Source: Adhaeribacter aerolatus
GTDB lineage: Bacteria; Bacteroidota; Bacteroidia; Cytophagales; Hymenobacteraceae
Reading direction: 5' to 3'
Length of the DNA: 64,000 bases
Assembly: GCF_007991635.1 (NCBI RefSeq)
Contig: NZ_BJYS01000018.1
Coordinates: forward strand, 1-64,000
Of the stretch, positions 45,633 through 54,881 are shown piece by piece. The notes under the pieces were generated by a model. That model worked only from the letters and a program-made list of their open reading frames with translations, was not told the origin of the DNA and made no database searches. A program made the position numbers and the translations under genes. Every line of letters starts with the position of its first letter. Positions within the stretch are counted from its first letter, which is position 1.

Positions 45633-46094
45633 TTACAGCAGCTTTGAATTTTTAGGTGTCTGTGGTTCCTGGGCAAGTTTCCGGTCTATTTCGGCTAATA
45701 CTTTTACGTGCAAATAAGTAATATTGGCGCAAACTTCATACTCTTCCAGCGCAGAGAATATTAACTCGTGAAACCGGAGATTAACCGATAATAACTCTAA
45801 ATCGGTGGGCAAAGCAAAATGCAGTAAGCGGGCGATGCTTTCGTGGCCTGCAGGATCTAAATAATTATAAAGCGAGTAAGAAAATATTTGGGCGCAGGTG
45901 TTGTCGAGCAGCGAACAGAGCGTTTCGAGGTATTGAATATTATAATTCTGCTGAATCCCGTTCTCGAAGAACAAGTGCAACAGTTTCATTTTAGAATATT
46001 TTAATTTGTTTTCTTCCTGTTGGTAAAGCGGAATAATGGTTTGTGTCAGGTACTCCTGGTCTTCTAAGAGTTTCCTGTAATCCTGGATAGTCAT
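45633..46094 (-). CDS. Hypothetical protein
   Basis: A 153-residue soluble protein rich in Leu, Glu, Tyr and Gln, predicted all-helical (TIQDYRKLLEDQEYLTQTIIPLYQQEENKLKYSKMKLLHL...). No signal peptide, membrane segment or known motif. It is transcribed away from the atp operon and appears to be the first gene of a two-gene unit with the small ORF at 45411-45605. The 336-base gap to the atp operon is AT-rich and carries the dyad at 46401-46418. Confidence 0.55.
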   Translation of the reverse strand: MTIQDYRKLLEDQEYLTQTIIPLYQQEENKLKYSKMKLLHLFFENGIQQNYNIQYLETLCSLLDNTCAQIFSYSLYNYLDPAGHESIARLLHFALPTDLELLSVNLRFHELIFSALEEYEVCANITYLHVKVLAEIDRKLAQEPQTPKNSKLL

Positions 46095-46400
46095 ATTAAA
46101 GTAAGCGGTAAATAAGGTGGCAATAAATAAATTAAAGTAATTTAATAATTAAATTTTTGAATATAGTGTTTTTGCTCAAAAAACTTTAAAATGGATGAAG
46201 AATGTAGTCTGAAAGTCTTTAAAAATTATTTATTCAGATGTTCTTATTAATTAAACAGGGAGCACTAATAAATATTATTGCATTTGGCGGAATATTCCAT
46301 TACCAATTGCTCACTACTTATCCGATGGTATATGGTGGAGTTGATAAGGAGTAAACCATTACTTATTTTACTTAAAAACTGCTAACCTTCATTCTGCGTT

Positions 46401-46418
46401 AGACTTATAAATAAGTCT
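46401..46418. promoter_or_regulatory. Dyad in the leader of the atp operon
   Basis: AGACTTAT-AA-ATAAGTCT, perfect 8-bp arms, ending 12 bases before the atpZ ATG. It could be an operator or a hairpin affecting ribosome access. Confidence 0.4.
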
Positions 46419-46430
46419 TTATTGTTAACT

Positions 46431-46667
46431 ATGGATCCAGATACCAAACCATCAAAAGAATCTTCCCGGCAAGACCAGTTAAAGCCTTACCTGAAATATT
46501 CCGGTCTGGGCTTTCAAATGATTGCGGTGTTGGTGCTGGCGGCTTGGGGCGGCATGGCCCTGGATGACAAAGTAGGTAACAAAAATCCCTGGTGGACGAT
46601 TGGTTTAATGCTGTTAGGCGTGCTCACCTCGATGTATATGATCATCAAATCTGTGATAAAAAAATAG
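46431..46667 (+). CDS. atpZ: AtpZ/AtpI-type ATP synthase accessory protein
   Basis: A 78-residue membrane protein. The charged N-terminus is followed by two hydrophobic helices: LKYSGLGFQMIAVLVLAAWGGMALD (about 25-47) and WWTIGLMLLGVLTSMYMIIKSV (about 54-75). The Y.G.GFQM...L....G..LD pattern is that of AtpZ, an F1Fo accessory often encoded first in atp operons. An upstream TTG (46422) also fits the frame, but the ATG at 46431 is better. First gene of the atp operon. Confidence 0.82.
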   Translation: MDPDTKPSKESSRQDQLKPYLKYSGLGFQMIAVLVLAAWGGMALDDKVGNKNPWWTIGLMLLGVLTSMYMIIKSVIKK

Positions 46668-46711
46668 GTTTATATCTTTTGGTGCGTAATTTTGTGCCCT
46701 ATTTAAAACCT

Positions 46712-47101
46712 ATGTCTTTCTCACGCAATCTTTTAGTCTTGTCTTTAATGATTGTAGCCGTAATCGGGGCGCTGATTTACTTTACCGGCTATAACCTGGT
46801 ACATCCGCTGGCTTGGTATATGTTGTTGTTTTTTGCCGTAATTACCTGGGCTACTTTTTATTTTATCCGGAAAGGCATTGGTGAGGATGCCGGTAGTTTC
46901 CAATTGTATTATTTTGGTTCATCGGTGGGGCGGGTGCTGCTCTGCATGTTTGTGGTATTTTTTTACGTGTATTTCGCTACCGAACGGGAACTGCAGTTTG
47001 CGATAAATTTCTTTCTGATTTATTTTATTTATACTGGTTTTGAAATCTATAGCATATTAAGTAACTTGCGCCGAATTTCGAAAAAGCAGGTGTCGGAATG
47101 A
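46712..47101 (+). CDS. Membrane protein in atp operon, AtpI-like position
   Basis: A 129-residue protein with about four hydrophobic segments (about 5-25, 32-48, 66-88, 94-113). It sits where atpI is found in many operons, between atpZ and atpB, but the sequence does not show an obvious AtpI motif. Possibly an assembly factor for the c ring. The open frame begins at 46592 inside atpZ; the ATG at 46712 gives a good hydrophobic N-terminus. Its end overlaps the upstream in-frame ATG of atpB at 47098 (ATGA). Confidence 0.65.
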   Translation: MSFSRNLLVLSLMIVAVIGALIYFTGYNLVHPLAWYMLLFFAVITWATFYFIRKGIGEDAGSFQLYYFGSSVGRVLLCMFVVFFYVYFATERELQFAINFFLIYFIYTGFEIYSILSNLRRISKKQVSE

Positions 47102-47139
47102 TGTTTAGACTGCTAAATTTTGAATATAACAATCTCTTA

Positions 47140-48210
47140 ATGAAGAAGTTATTCACGTTACTTTTATCTCTTTTTGCATTTTCGGGGTTTGCGGCTGAGC
47201 CAGCCGAAGAAGGTGGTAAGTTCGACCCGGGTCAGATGATAACCCACCACATTGGCGATGAGCACAGTTGGGAATTTGCCCACGGCGCTACGCTGCATCT
47301 GCCCGTTATTTTGTACGGTAAAAACGGCCTTGATATTTTTTCTTCTAAAAACTTTTACGACGAACACGGTAATTTAAAACCTTATAATGGTTATGTAAAG
47401 GAGCATGGGCATATTTACTATGCGAATGAAGCCGGTGAGCCGTTGACTGAAACAAATGCTGAAGGCGAAGAACACCATGCCGGGCCTTTGGACTTTTCGA
47501 TTACCAAAAACGTTGCTTCGTTGTTTTTGAGTGTTGCGTTATTATTAATTATTTTCTTTACCATTGCCGGCCGTTATAAAGCCAACGCGGGCAAAGCTCC
47601 TAAAGGCATACAGTCTTTCTTCGAGCCCATTATTATATTTATCCGCGACGAAGTAGCCAAACCTAATATTGGCCCTAAATACGAGCGGTATGTGCCTTAT
47701 TTATTAACCATATTCTTTTTTATCTGGTTTAATAATATGCTGGGCTTAATGCCGGGTGGCGCTAACTTAACCGGAAATATTGCCGTTACCATGGTGCTGG
47801 CGGTATTTACTTTACTAGTAACACTGTTTAGCTCTAACAAAGCTTATTGGGCGCACATCTTTAAAACGCCGGGTGTACCCGTAGCTTTATTGCCCATCAT
47901 GATTCCAATTGAATTAGTAGGTATCTTAACCAAGCCATTTTCGCTGATGGTCCGGTTATTCGCAAACATTACGGCCGGCCACATTATTATTCTAAGCTTA
48001 TTCTCCTTAATATTTATTTTCGAAAGCATTGCCATTGGGCCGGTTAGCGTGGCGTTTGCCGTGTTTATGAACTTCCTGGAGTTGTTCGTGGCGCTGTTGC
48101 AGGCATATGTGTTTACCTTGCTTACCGCTATGTACTTTGGTGGTGCTACCGAAGAACACGACCATGTAGAAGATATGGGCTTTGGCGGTAATGTTAAAGA
48201 CCACCATTAA
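47140..48210 (+). CDS. atpB: F1Fo ATP synthase subunit a
   Basis: Fo subunit a forms the proton half-channels. The essential Arg is in LMVRLFANITAGH. The protein is longer than the E. coli subunit (356 vs 271 residues): it has an N-terminal signal peptide (MKKLFTLLLSLFAFSGFAA), an extra N-terminal region of about 110 residues (FAHGATLHLPVILYGKNGL...), and a C-terminal Asp/His/Glu-rich tail (ATEEHDHVEDMG). Both extras are usual for Bacteroidota. The frame is open from 47098, and a start there, overlapping the previous gene, cannot be excluded. Confidence 0.92.
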   Translation: MKKLFTLLLSLFAFSGFAAEPAEEGGKFDPGQMITHHIGDEHSWEFAHGATLHLPVILYGKNGLDIFSSKNFYDEHGNLKPYNGYVKEHGHIYYANEAGEPLTETNAEGEEHHAGPLDFSITKNVASLFLSVALLLIIFFTIAGRYKANAGKAPKGIQSFFEPIIIFIRDEVAKPNIGPKYERYVPYLLTIFFFIWFNNMLGLMPGGANLTGNIAVTMVLAVFTLLVTLFSSNKAYWAHIFKTPGVPVALLPIMIPIELVGILTKPFSLMVRLFANITAGHIIILSLFSLIFIFESIAIGPVSVAFAVFMNFLELFVALLQAYVFTLLTAMYFGGATEEHDHVEDMGFGGNVKDHH

Positions 48211-48231
48211 TAAGATTTTTTTATTTTTTAA

Positions 48232-48513
<282 letters not shown>

Positions 48514-48525
48514 TAAAGCCTCCAA

Positions 48526-48579
48526 TTTTTCAGCGGACCGGCTTCTAGGGCATGCCTTTTAGCACGGACCGCTGAAAAA
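48526..48579 (+). terminator. Intercistronic hairpin after atpE
   Basis: Perfect 11-bp stem (48526-48536 with 48569-48579), 32-base loop that contains further G/C pairings; starts with five T and ends with five A, so it lacks a downstream T-run. More likely an mRNA stability or processing element than a full terminator. Confidence 0.6.
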
Positions 48580-48684
48580 GAAGAAATCTGCTTCGGGTAA
48601 CATACAATTATAGAGAAGAAAATAAGTAGCTGTCAGGAGGTTAAACCTCTGATTAAATTAAACAATAAACCAAAATAAAGTAAA

Positions 48685-49179
48685 ATGGAATTAGTAACAC
48701 CGGGTATAGGCCTTATTTTCTGGCAAACCGTTACGTTCATTATTGTATTATTTTTATTATCCAAATTTGCCTGGAAACCCATCATGGCTTCTTTGCGCCA
48801 GCGCGAAGATTCTATTGAGTCGGCATTGCGCATGGCCGACCAAGCGAAACTGGAAATGCAGGCCCTGAAAGCGGATAACGAAAAATTATTGCAGGAAGCC
48901 CGCATTGAGCGTGACCGCATTTTGCGCGAAGCCAGTGAAGCCGGTACTGCAATAGTAGAACAAGCCAAAGCCAGAGCCAACGAAGAAGGTACCCGCATGG
49001 TTGCTAATGCCCGTCAGGCAATCGAAAACGAGAAGAAAGCGGCTTTAACCGAAGTTAAAAATACGGCGGCTGCGCTTTCCATTGAAATTGCCGAGCGAAT
49101 CCTGAAGCGTGAGTTGGCCAACCCACAGGCGCAGCAAGCTTTGGTAAACGATTATATTAAAGAAGTAAACCTTAACTAA
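48685..49179 (+). CDS. atpF: F1Fo ATP synthase subunit b
   Basis: A 164-residue stator subunit: one N-terminal membrane helix (about 8-28: IGLIFWQTVTFIIVLFLLSKFAWKP), then a long charged coiled coil (LKADNEKLLQEARIERDRILREASEAG...). It dimerises and links Fo to F1 through delta. Normal length; the next gene follows after an AT-rich dyad of 87 bases. Confidence 0.94.
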   Translation: MELVTPGIGLIFWQTVTFIIVLFLLSKFAWKPIMASLRQREDSIESALRMADQAKLEMQALKADNEKLLQEARIERDRILREASEAGTAIVEQAKARANEEGTRMVANARQAIENEKKAALTEVKNTAAALSIEIAERILKRELANPQAQQALVNDYIKEVNLN

Positions 49180-49180
49180 T

Positions 49181-49242
49181 TGTTGAATGGCTAAATTGTT
49201 TAATTGTTAATATTCTTCGGAAAAACAATTAACAATTCAACA
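49181..49242 (+). repeat. AT-rich inverted repeat between atpF and atpH
   Basis: TGTTGAAT...TTGTTTAATTGTT on the left (49181-49208, with an internal 7-9-base bulge) pairs with AACAATTAACAATTCAACA (49224-49242). A further partial copy of the arm (ACAATTTAACAA) follows. May form a weak mRNA hairpin. Confidence 0.5.
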
Positions 49243-49266
49243 CCTAACAATTTAACAATATAAAAG

Positions 49267-49824
49267 ATGTCTGATATAAGAGTTGCTTCCCGTTACGCCA
49301 AATCTTTGCTTGACCTGGCCCTGGAAAAAGGCTTGTTGGAACAGGTTTATCAGGATATGGTGCTATTTGCCAAAACGGTAAAAGACAACCGTGATTTTGA
49401 GCTTTTCCTGACGAACCCAATTATTAACCACGGTAAAAAACTGGCCATTCTGAAAAGTTTATTTACCGGAAAGGTAAGTGATTTAACCCTGAAGTTTTTT
49501 CTGCTCGTAACCGAGAAAAACCGCGAAGCAATTCTGGCCAGTGTATCTACGGAGTTTATTAAGCAATACAACCAATACAAAGGAATCCTGATTGCGCATG
49601 TAACCACGGCTGTTCCTTTAACGCCGGAGCTGAGAGCCCAATTAATACAAAGGCTGGCGCAGCAAACCGGTAAAACCATTCAGTTGCAGGAAAATGTAGA
49701 TCCTGCTTTAATTGGCGGCTTAGTCGTGCGGATTGGTGACTTGCAGGTAGATGATTCTATCAAAACCAGTCTGCGGAACCTGAAAAATAAATTCAAAGAA
49801 AATCCTTATATCAACAAGCTCTAA
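49267..49824 (+). CDS. atpH: F1Fo ATP synthase subunit delta
   Basis: A 185-residue protein, OSCP/delta family: N-terminal helical bundle (SDIRVASRYAKSLLDLALEKGLLE), and C-terminal part with IGGLVVRIGDLQVDDSIKTSLRNLKNKF, the classical end of delta. It joins the b dimer to alpha subunits. Normal length. Confidence 0.95.
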   Translation: MSDIRVASRYAKSLLDLALEKGLLEQVYQDMVLFAKTVKDNRDFELFLTNPIINHGKKLAILKSLFTGKVSDLTLKFFLLVTEKNREAILASVSTEFIKQYNQYKGILIAHVTTAVPLTPELRAQLIQRLAQQTGKTIQLQENVDPALIGGLVVRIGDLQVDDSIKTSLRNLKNKFKENPYINKL

Positions 49825-49912
49825 GGAATTTGGTAACCGTTAAAACTGTTACCTGAATCGGTAGCTCAAAAGCACCGGCATTGCAAAAACGAAATAACAT
49901 AAAAAAATAATC

Positions 49913-51493
49913 ATGGCAGAAGTAAGACCTGATGAAGTATCCGCAATATTAAGGGAACAATTATCTGATTTCAGAACCGCAGCCGAATTGCAGGAAGTAG
50001 GTACCGTACTGCAGGTAGGGGACGGGGTAGCCCGGATTTACGGCTTGTCTAAAGCCCAATCTGGCGAGCTATTGGAGTTCGAAAACGGATTGCAGGCACT
50101 TGTTCTTAACTTAGAAGAAGATAACGTAGGAGCCGTAATGTTGGGCGACTACAGCGAAATAAAAGAAGGTGCTACCGTGCGCCGCACAAATAAAATTGCC
50201 TCTATTAAAGTAGGCGATGGCTTGGTTGGTCGGGTAGTAAATACGTTGGGTCAGCCGATAGATGGTAAAGGCCCGATTGGTGGGGAGCTGTACGACATGC
50301 CTTTGGAAAGAAAAGCTCCAGGGGTAATTTTTCGTCAGCCGGTAAACGAACCAATGCAAACCGGTATTAAAGCGATTGACTCGATGATTCCGGTAGGCCG
50401 GGGCCAGCGGGAGTTAATCATCGGTGACCGCCAGACTGGTAAATCTGCCGTGGCGATTGATACCATTATTAACCAGCGCGAATTTTTTGAAAGAGGCGTG
50501 CCGGTTTTCTGTATTTACGTAGCCGTAGGCCAGAAAGCTTCTACCATTGCGCAGGTGGTTAATGCCTTGCAGCAAGGTGGTGCCATGGATTACACCGTGG
50601 TAGTGGCAGCAGCTGCTTCTGACCCAGCACCAATGCAGTTCTTTGCGCCATTTACCGGTGCCGCTATTGGTGAATTCTTCCGCGATACTGGTCGTCCGGC
50701 TTTGGTAGTTTACGACGATTTATCTAAACAAGCGGTAGCTTACCGCGAAGTATCTTTGTTGCTGCGTCGTCCCCCAGGACGCGAAGCTTACCCCGGCGAC
50801 GTATTTTATCTGCACTCTCGCTTGTTAGAGCGGGCGGCTAAAATCAACGCTTCGGATGAAATTGCCCGTAACATGAACGATTTGCCAGATTCTATCCGGC
50901 ATTTAGTAAAAGGCGGTGGTTCTTTAACAGCGTTGCCAATTATTGAAACGCAAGCCGGTGACGTTTCGGCTTATATCCCAACCAACGTAATCTCTATTAC
51001 CGACGGCCAGATATTCCTCGAAACCAACTTGTTTAACTCTGGTATTCGTCCGGCAATTAACGTAGGTATTTCGGTATCGCGGGTAGGTGGTAACGCCCAG
51101 ATTAAATCCATGAAGAAAGTGGCAGGTACGCTTAAGCTGGATCAAGCGCAGTTCCGCGAGTTGGAAGCTTTTGCGAAATTCGGTTCTGACCTGGATGCTT
51201 CTACCAAGCTGACTATTGAGCGGGGACGTCGTAACCTGGAAGTGCTGAAACAACCACAATTCTCGCCGGTACCGGTAGAAGAGCAGGTAGCCATTATTTA
51301 CTGCTGTACCAATGGTTTGCTGGATGATGTTCCGGTTAACGAAGTAAGAGCTTTTGAAAGAGATTTCTTAGTGACCATGCGTACTTCTCACCCCGATGCT
51401 TTAAATTTATTAAGAGCCGGTAAACTGGAAGACAGCGCTATCAATGCAATAAAACAAACGGCGAAAGATCTTTCGGCCCGTTTCAGAAAATAA
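49913..51493 (+). CDS. atpA: F1 ATP synthase subunit alpha
   Basis: A 526-residue non-catalytic nucleotide-binding subunit (three per complex). Walker [52 protein letters not shown] and the C-terminal helical region are all present. Normal length. A strong terminator-like hairpin follows before atpG. Confidence 0.97.
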   Translation: MAEVRPDEVSAILREQLSDFRTAAELQEVGTVLQVGDGVARIYGLSKAQSGELLEFENGLQALVLNLEEDNVGAVMLGDYSEIKEGATVRRTNKIASIKVGDGLVGRVVNTLGQPIDGKGPIGGELYDMPLERKAPGVIFRQPVNEPMQTGIKAIDSMIPVGRGQRELIIGDRQTGKSAVAIDTIINQREFFERGVPVFCIYVAVGQKASTIAQVVNALQQGGAMDYTVVVAAAASDPAPMQFFAPFTGAAIGEFFRDTGRPALVVYDDLSKQAVAYREVSLLLRRPPGREAYPGDVFYLHSRLLERAAKINASDEIARNMNDLPDSIRHLVKGGGSLTALPIIETQAGDVSAYIPTNVISITDGQIFLETNLFNSGIRPAINVGISVSRVGGNAQIKSMKKVAGTLKLDQAQFRELEAFAKFGSDLDASTKLTIERGRRNLEVLKQPQFSPVPVEEQVAIIYCCTNGLLDDVPVNEVRAFERDFLVTMRTSHPDALNLLRAGKLEDSAINAIKQTAKDLSARFRK

Positions 51494-51502
51494 TACATAC
51501 CA

Positions 51503-51545
51503 AAGGAACTCCCGGGTAAAATATTCCCGGTGAGTTCCTTCTTTT
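51503..51545 (+). terminator. Intercistronic terminator-like hairpin after atpA
   Basis: A 14-bp stem with one bulged T (51503-51516 with 51526-51540), 9-base loop, followed by CTTTTT. It has the form of an intrinsic terminator but lies before atpG, so it may partly stop transcription inside the operon. Confidence 0.7.
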
Positions 51546-51612
51546 TATCTATTATCTATTCAATCCGCTTTAAGATTTTAAAAGCTATCAGCTTAGAGCT
51601 AGAAAAAAATAA

Positions 51613-52509
51613 ATGGCCAGTTTAAAAGAAGTACGCAACCGCATTGTATCGGTAACCTCTACCCAACAGATTACCAAAGCCATGAAAATGGTGGCAGCGG
51701 CTAAACTAAGACGTGCTCAGGACAATATTATCCGGATGCGACCTTATGCCCAGCGTTTGAGCAGCATTTTAACCAACTTATCGCGTTTAACCGATGATGC
51801 CGGAAGCAATGAATATAGCCAGCAACGCGAAGTAAACCGGGTTTTGGTGATTGCCATTACTTCTGACAGGGGCTTGGCCGGCGCATTTAATACCAATATT
51901 GCCAAAGCGGTTGTTAGCCTGGTAAACGAAAATTATGCCTCCCAAATGGCAGCCGGTAACGTTGAATTTTTAACCATTGGCAAAAAAGGTTACGAAGCGC
52001 TAACCCGCCGCGGTTATAAAGTAATCGATACTTATACCGGGGTTTTCCTGAACTTATCTTTCGATACGGTACGGGCCGCTGCTGAATATGCCATGGAGCG
52101 TTTTACTGCCGGCTATTACGACCGCGTGGATTTGGTTTACAACGAGTTTAAAAACGTAGCTACCCAAATTATCCGGACCGAACAATTTTTACCGATTGAA
52201 GAAAAGGCCGAGGCGCAGACCCAAACCACAGCCACTACTAACCTGGATTATATTTTTGAACCCAATAAAGAAGATATTATTCGGGAGTTGATACCTAAAT
52301 CGTTGAAGATACAGGTGTACAAAGCCGTACTGGAGTCTAATGCTTCGGAACATGGGGCCCGGATGACGGCCATGGACAAAGCAACTGACAATGCCGGTGA
52401 ATTATTAAAAGAACTTAAATTAACTTATAACCGCTCGCGCCAGGCGGCTATCACTACCGAAATTCTCGAAATTGTGGGTGGTGCCGAAGCTTTGGCTGCT
52501 AGCCGGTAA
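51613..52509 (+). CDS. atpG: F1 ATP synthase subunit gamma
   Basis: A 298-residue central shaft. N-terminal helix with TQQITKAMKMVAAAKLRRAQ; C-terminal helix with EHGARMTAMDKATDNAGELLKELKLTYNRSRQAAITTEILEIVGGAEA. An insertion-like Thr/Gln-rich loop (EAQTQTTATTNL) precedes the C-terminal helix. The genes for beta and epsilon (atpD, atpC), which follow in most bacteria, are absent here; an operon terminator follows directly. Confidence 0.96.
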   Translation: MASLKEVRNRIVSVTSTQQITKAMKMVAAAKLRRAQDNIIRMRPYAQRLSSILTNLSRLTDDAGSNEYSQQREVNRVLVIAITSDRGLAGAFNTNIAKAVVSLVNENYASQMAAGNVEFLTIGKKGYEALTRRGYKVIDTYTGVFLNLSFDTVRAAAEYAMERFTAGYYDRVDLVYNEFKNVATQIIRTEQFLPIEEKAEAQTQTTATTNLDYIFEPNKEDIIRELIPKSLKIQVYKAVLESNASEHGARMTAMDKATDNAGELLKELKLTYNRSRQAAITTEILEIVGGAEALAASR

Positions 52510-52532
52510 TAAATTAAATATTACTCCTTATT

Positions 52533-52564
52533 AAAAAGCGCTTCTTTATAAAGAGGCGCTTTTT
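52533..52564. terminator. Bidirectional terminator after atpG
   Basis: 9-bp perfect stem (52533-52541 with 52556-52564) with A- and T-runs, and an inner CTTTATAAAG pairing. It separates the atp operon from the convergent YjbR-type gene and can serve both. Confidence 0.8.
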
Positions 52565-52626
52565 GTTTTATTAATCATTAAGGTTAATATTGCTGATAGG
52601 CTGAATATACTTTTTGCATTACGAAC

Positions 52627-52980
52627 TTAATTATTCAGGCTTATTTCCTTTCGTATTTTGGTTGGAAGTTTGGCAAAAATGAGATCGTAAGATTGCTTAA
52701 TATATGCTTGCCATTCCTCTAAGTTCAGCCGATTTATATTATCTACATAAACCCATTTGTACCGCGCTAAATAAGCAGCCGGCGAAAACCCTTTTTTTGC
52801 TGCAACTTCTTCAAATATCTCGTCGGGTACTTTAAAAGAAGCGGTAGCAGGCGTACTATCGGGAGCGGTTACCAGAAACATTTTGCCGCCCACATTGAAG
52901 CAAAGGTGGTTTTCCCATTTTATATCTTCCGTTACGCCCCTAAGCTGTTGGCAAATATTTTGTATTTCCTCAATGGTCAT
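52627..52980 (-). CDS. MmcQ/YjbR family protein
   Basis: A 117-residue protein matching the YjbR/MmcQ fold: N-terminal CQQLRGVTEDIKWENHLCFNVGGKMFLV, then a basic middle and YLARYKWVYVDN. These CyaY-like proteins are sometimes called DNA-binding, but their role is not established. Stand-alone gene facing the atp operon. Confidence 0.82.
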   Translation of the reverse strand: MTIEEIQNICQQLRGVTEDIKWENHLCFNVGGKMFLVTAPDSTPATASFKVPDEIFEEVAAKKGFSPAAYLARYKWVYVDNINRLNLEEWQAYIKQSYDLIFAKLPTKIRKEISLNN

Positions 52981-53060
52981 TCTGTATTAAATATTCTTTT
53001 TAATTAAACCCCGCAAGCAGTTAAAGAAAAGTTAGACTAAAAAGAAGCCACTACCGGTGA

Positions 53061-54212
53061 TTAGTACATTAGTTTAAAAAAGCTGATTATATCTTTGACT
53101 TCCGTCAGCGCATTTTCGCTTTGCAGTCGCGCAATGCTGCTTTCCAGACTTTTTAAAGTTTCGTCTAAATCTTTCTTTTTCCTGTTCAGGTTCAGCCCTT
53201 TTATCGCCATCGGAAACATAACCAGCCGGAGCAAGGGTTGGTAACGCGGATGTTGCAGCATGGTGAAAGATTCTTCTTCCAGGTCGGCTACTTGTTCTTT
53301 TAATACTTCATTATAAATGGTTAGCTTTTCGTCGGTCAGTTTTTCTAAATTAGCCTCTTCTTTCTGAATCCACTCCAGTTCGAGCCTTAGCAGGGTGTGC
53401 AAATCATTTTTTTCGTAAGCGGTTGTCAGTTCCCGCATTCGCAGTTCTTTAAAGGCTTTTAGTTCGGTATCCTGCTCCAGGTCAGGGTGAAGTACCTTGG
53501 CCAGTTGTTTATATATCCGGCTGATACTTTTGCTTTTTACTTCGGCGGTTTGCTTTTCGCGTTCTTCCCGCTCCAGTTGTTTTTTCGATTTTTTCCGGGC
53601 CGGTGCCTCCTGACCTAAATTTCGGGCCTGTTGCGATACTTGTTCTTCCATTTCCTGCATTTTCCGAATTAATTCTTCGGGACTCATATCCGGGCGCAGG
53701 TCTTCAAAATTCATCCGGAAACCGAAGCTCTCGAACATATCGGCCATTTCAGATTTCATCTGGTCGAAGTCCTGTTGTTGCGCCTCTTCATATTTTACCC
53801 CTTCTACAACCTCAAAAGCGTTTTGAAGCTCCTCGTCTGGCTCGTCCTCGCTAAAAGAAAATATATCGTTTAGCTGCTCTGCTAATACTTCTCTTAATAT
53901 TTTTTTATCTTTTTTGGGCAGCAGCTTTTTATCGGTGTAATAGGGCAAAAGCAGTTGTACGGTTTGCTTTCGCAATACTACTAATTGCTGTTCTAGCGGA
54001 TGAATATTTTCGCCATAAAAGGCCAGCTTTTCGCCTAGCATACGGTTGGTATCGGCTATTTCCTGCTGCAGCTTTTCTATTTTTTTGGTCAGCCGGTTAA
54101 AGGTTTGCTGCGGCTTACTTAAAACTTGTTGCTTTTGTTTTGCAATAGTCAGCTCTTTTTTCGGAGTAGCCGCTTGTGGCGTAATTTTTTTATATGATTT
54201 TGCCATGTGCAT
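53061..54212 (-). CDS. Coiled-coil protein with J-like HPD motif
   Basis: A 383-residue, strongly charged protein with long coiled-coil segments (about 35-85, 170-225, 260-345). Near residues 228-275 lies ISRIYKQLAKVLHPDLEQD, with HPD at 242-244 and a following helix, resembling helices II-III of J-domains (Hsp70 co-chaperones). The usual helix I (YxxLGV) is not visible, so it may be a degenerate or embedded J-domain. An ATG at 54206 may be the real start. Partner and function unknown. Confidence 0.65.
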   Translation of the reverse strand: MHMAKSYKKITPQAATPKKELTIAKQKQQVLSKPQQTFNRLTKKIEKLQQEIADTNRMLGEKLAFYGENIHPLEQQLVVLRKQTVQLLLPYYTDKKLLPKKDKKILREVLAEQLNDIFSFSEDEPDEELQNAFEVVEGVKYEEAQQQDFDQMKSEMADMFESFGFRMNFEDLRPDMSPEELIRKMQEMEEQVSQQARNLGQEAPARKKSKKQLEREEREKQTAEVKSKSISRIYKQLAKVLHPDLEQDTELKAFKELRMRELTTAYEKNDLHTLLRLELEWIQKEEANLEKLTDEKLTIYNEVLKEQVADLEEESFTMLQHPRYQPLLRLVMFPMAIKGLNLNRKKKDLDETLKSLESSIARLQSENALTEVKDIISFFKLMY

Positions 54213-54337
54213 TAAATTAAAGTTTGCCTCTGTTTTTACCGGAGAACTCCCCGTAATGAGTAAATTTTGTTATGAGAAGGATTTACAATGCTGTTACAAA
54301 TTTAAACGAGAGCTTCCTCCAATTTCGGCTTAAAGGA

Positions 54338-54715
54338 TTAAAGAATAGCTTTTGCCAAAACCAAACCACCCAAAGTTGCCGCCAGACACAGGAGCACACT
54401 CAGAAAAATATTACCCAATGCTAAAGCAGGCTGACCGGAGCGAAGTAAAACCAAGGTTTCGTGGCTAAAGGTAGAGAAAGTACTGAAACCGCCACAAAAA
54501 CCTACCGCTACTAATAATTTTAAGGAAACGTTTGCATTGTTTCTGAAATCGAGAGAACTCAGAAAGAAGCCCAGAATAAAACTTGCCAGCATATTAATTA
54601 TCAAGGTAGCCAGCGGAAAAGCGGTAATATTAGCCAAATTAATAGCCCGGCTTAAGCCAAACCGTATCATGCTGCCCAGGCCGCCACCCAAGAAAACAAG
54701 TAAAAACTCCTTCAT
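54338..54715 (-). CDS. crcB: CrcB/Fluc fluoride channel
   Basis: A 125-residue protein with four membrane helices. Family motifs are GGGLGSMIRFGLSR at the start and VGFCGGFSTFSTFSHETLVLL in helix 3, with the Phe/Ser/Thr residues that line the fluoride path. Fluc channels work as dual-topology dimers; a single gene is enough. No fluoride riboswitch was recognised upstream. Confidence 0.93.
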   Translation of the reverse strand: MKEFLLVFLGGGLGSMIRFGLSRAINLANITAFPLATLIINMLASFILGFFLSSLDFRNNANVSLKLLVAVGFCGGFSTFSTFSHETLVLLRSGQPALALGNIFLSVLLCLAATLGGLVLAKAIL

Positions 54716-54881
54716 AAGAAAACAATATCCGCAAGATAATATTAAAAAGCTGCTTTTATATAACCGGAATTTGTAGTTGTTCTGGGGGTAAGATTGCTGG
54801 CGCCTTCTTTGGTGGCAGAAACCAGCGATAGCCTGCCGGAAAATTCCGTTAAATAAAGCTGAAGGCGTAAAGGATTTTAAT

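Noticed and set aside
54716-54881. Fluoride riboswitch before crcB
   Set aside because: No typical GG..GCC..pseudoknot core was recognised in the short upstream region.
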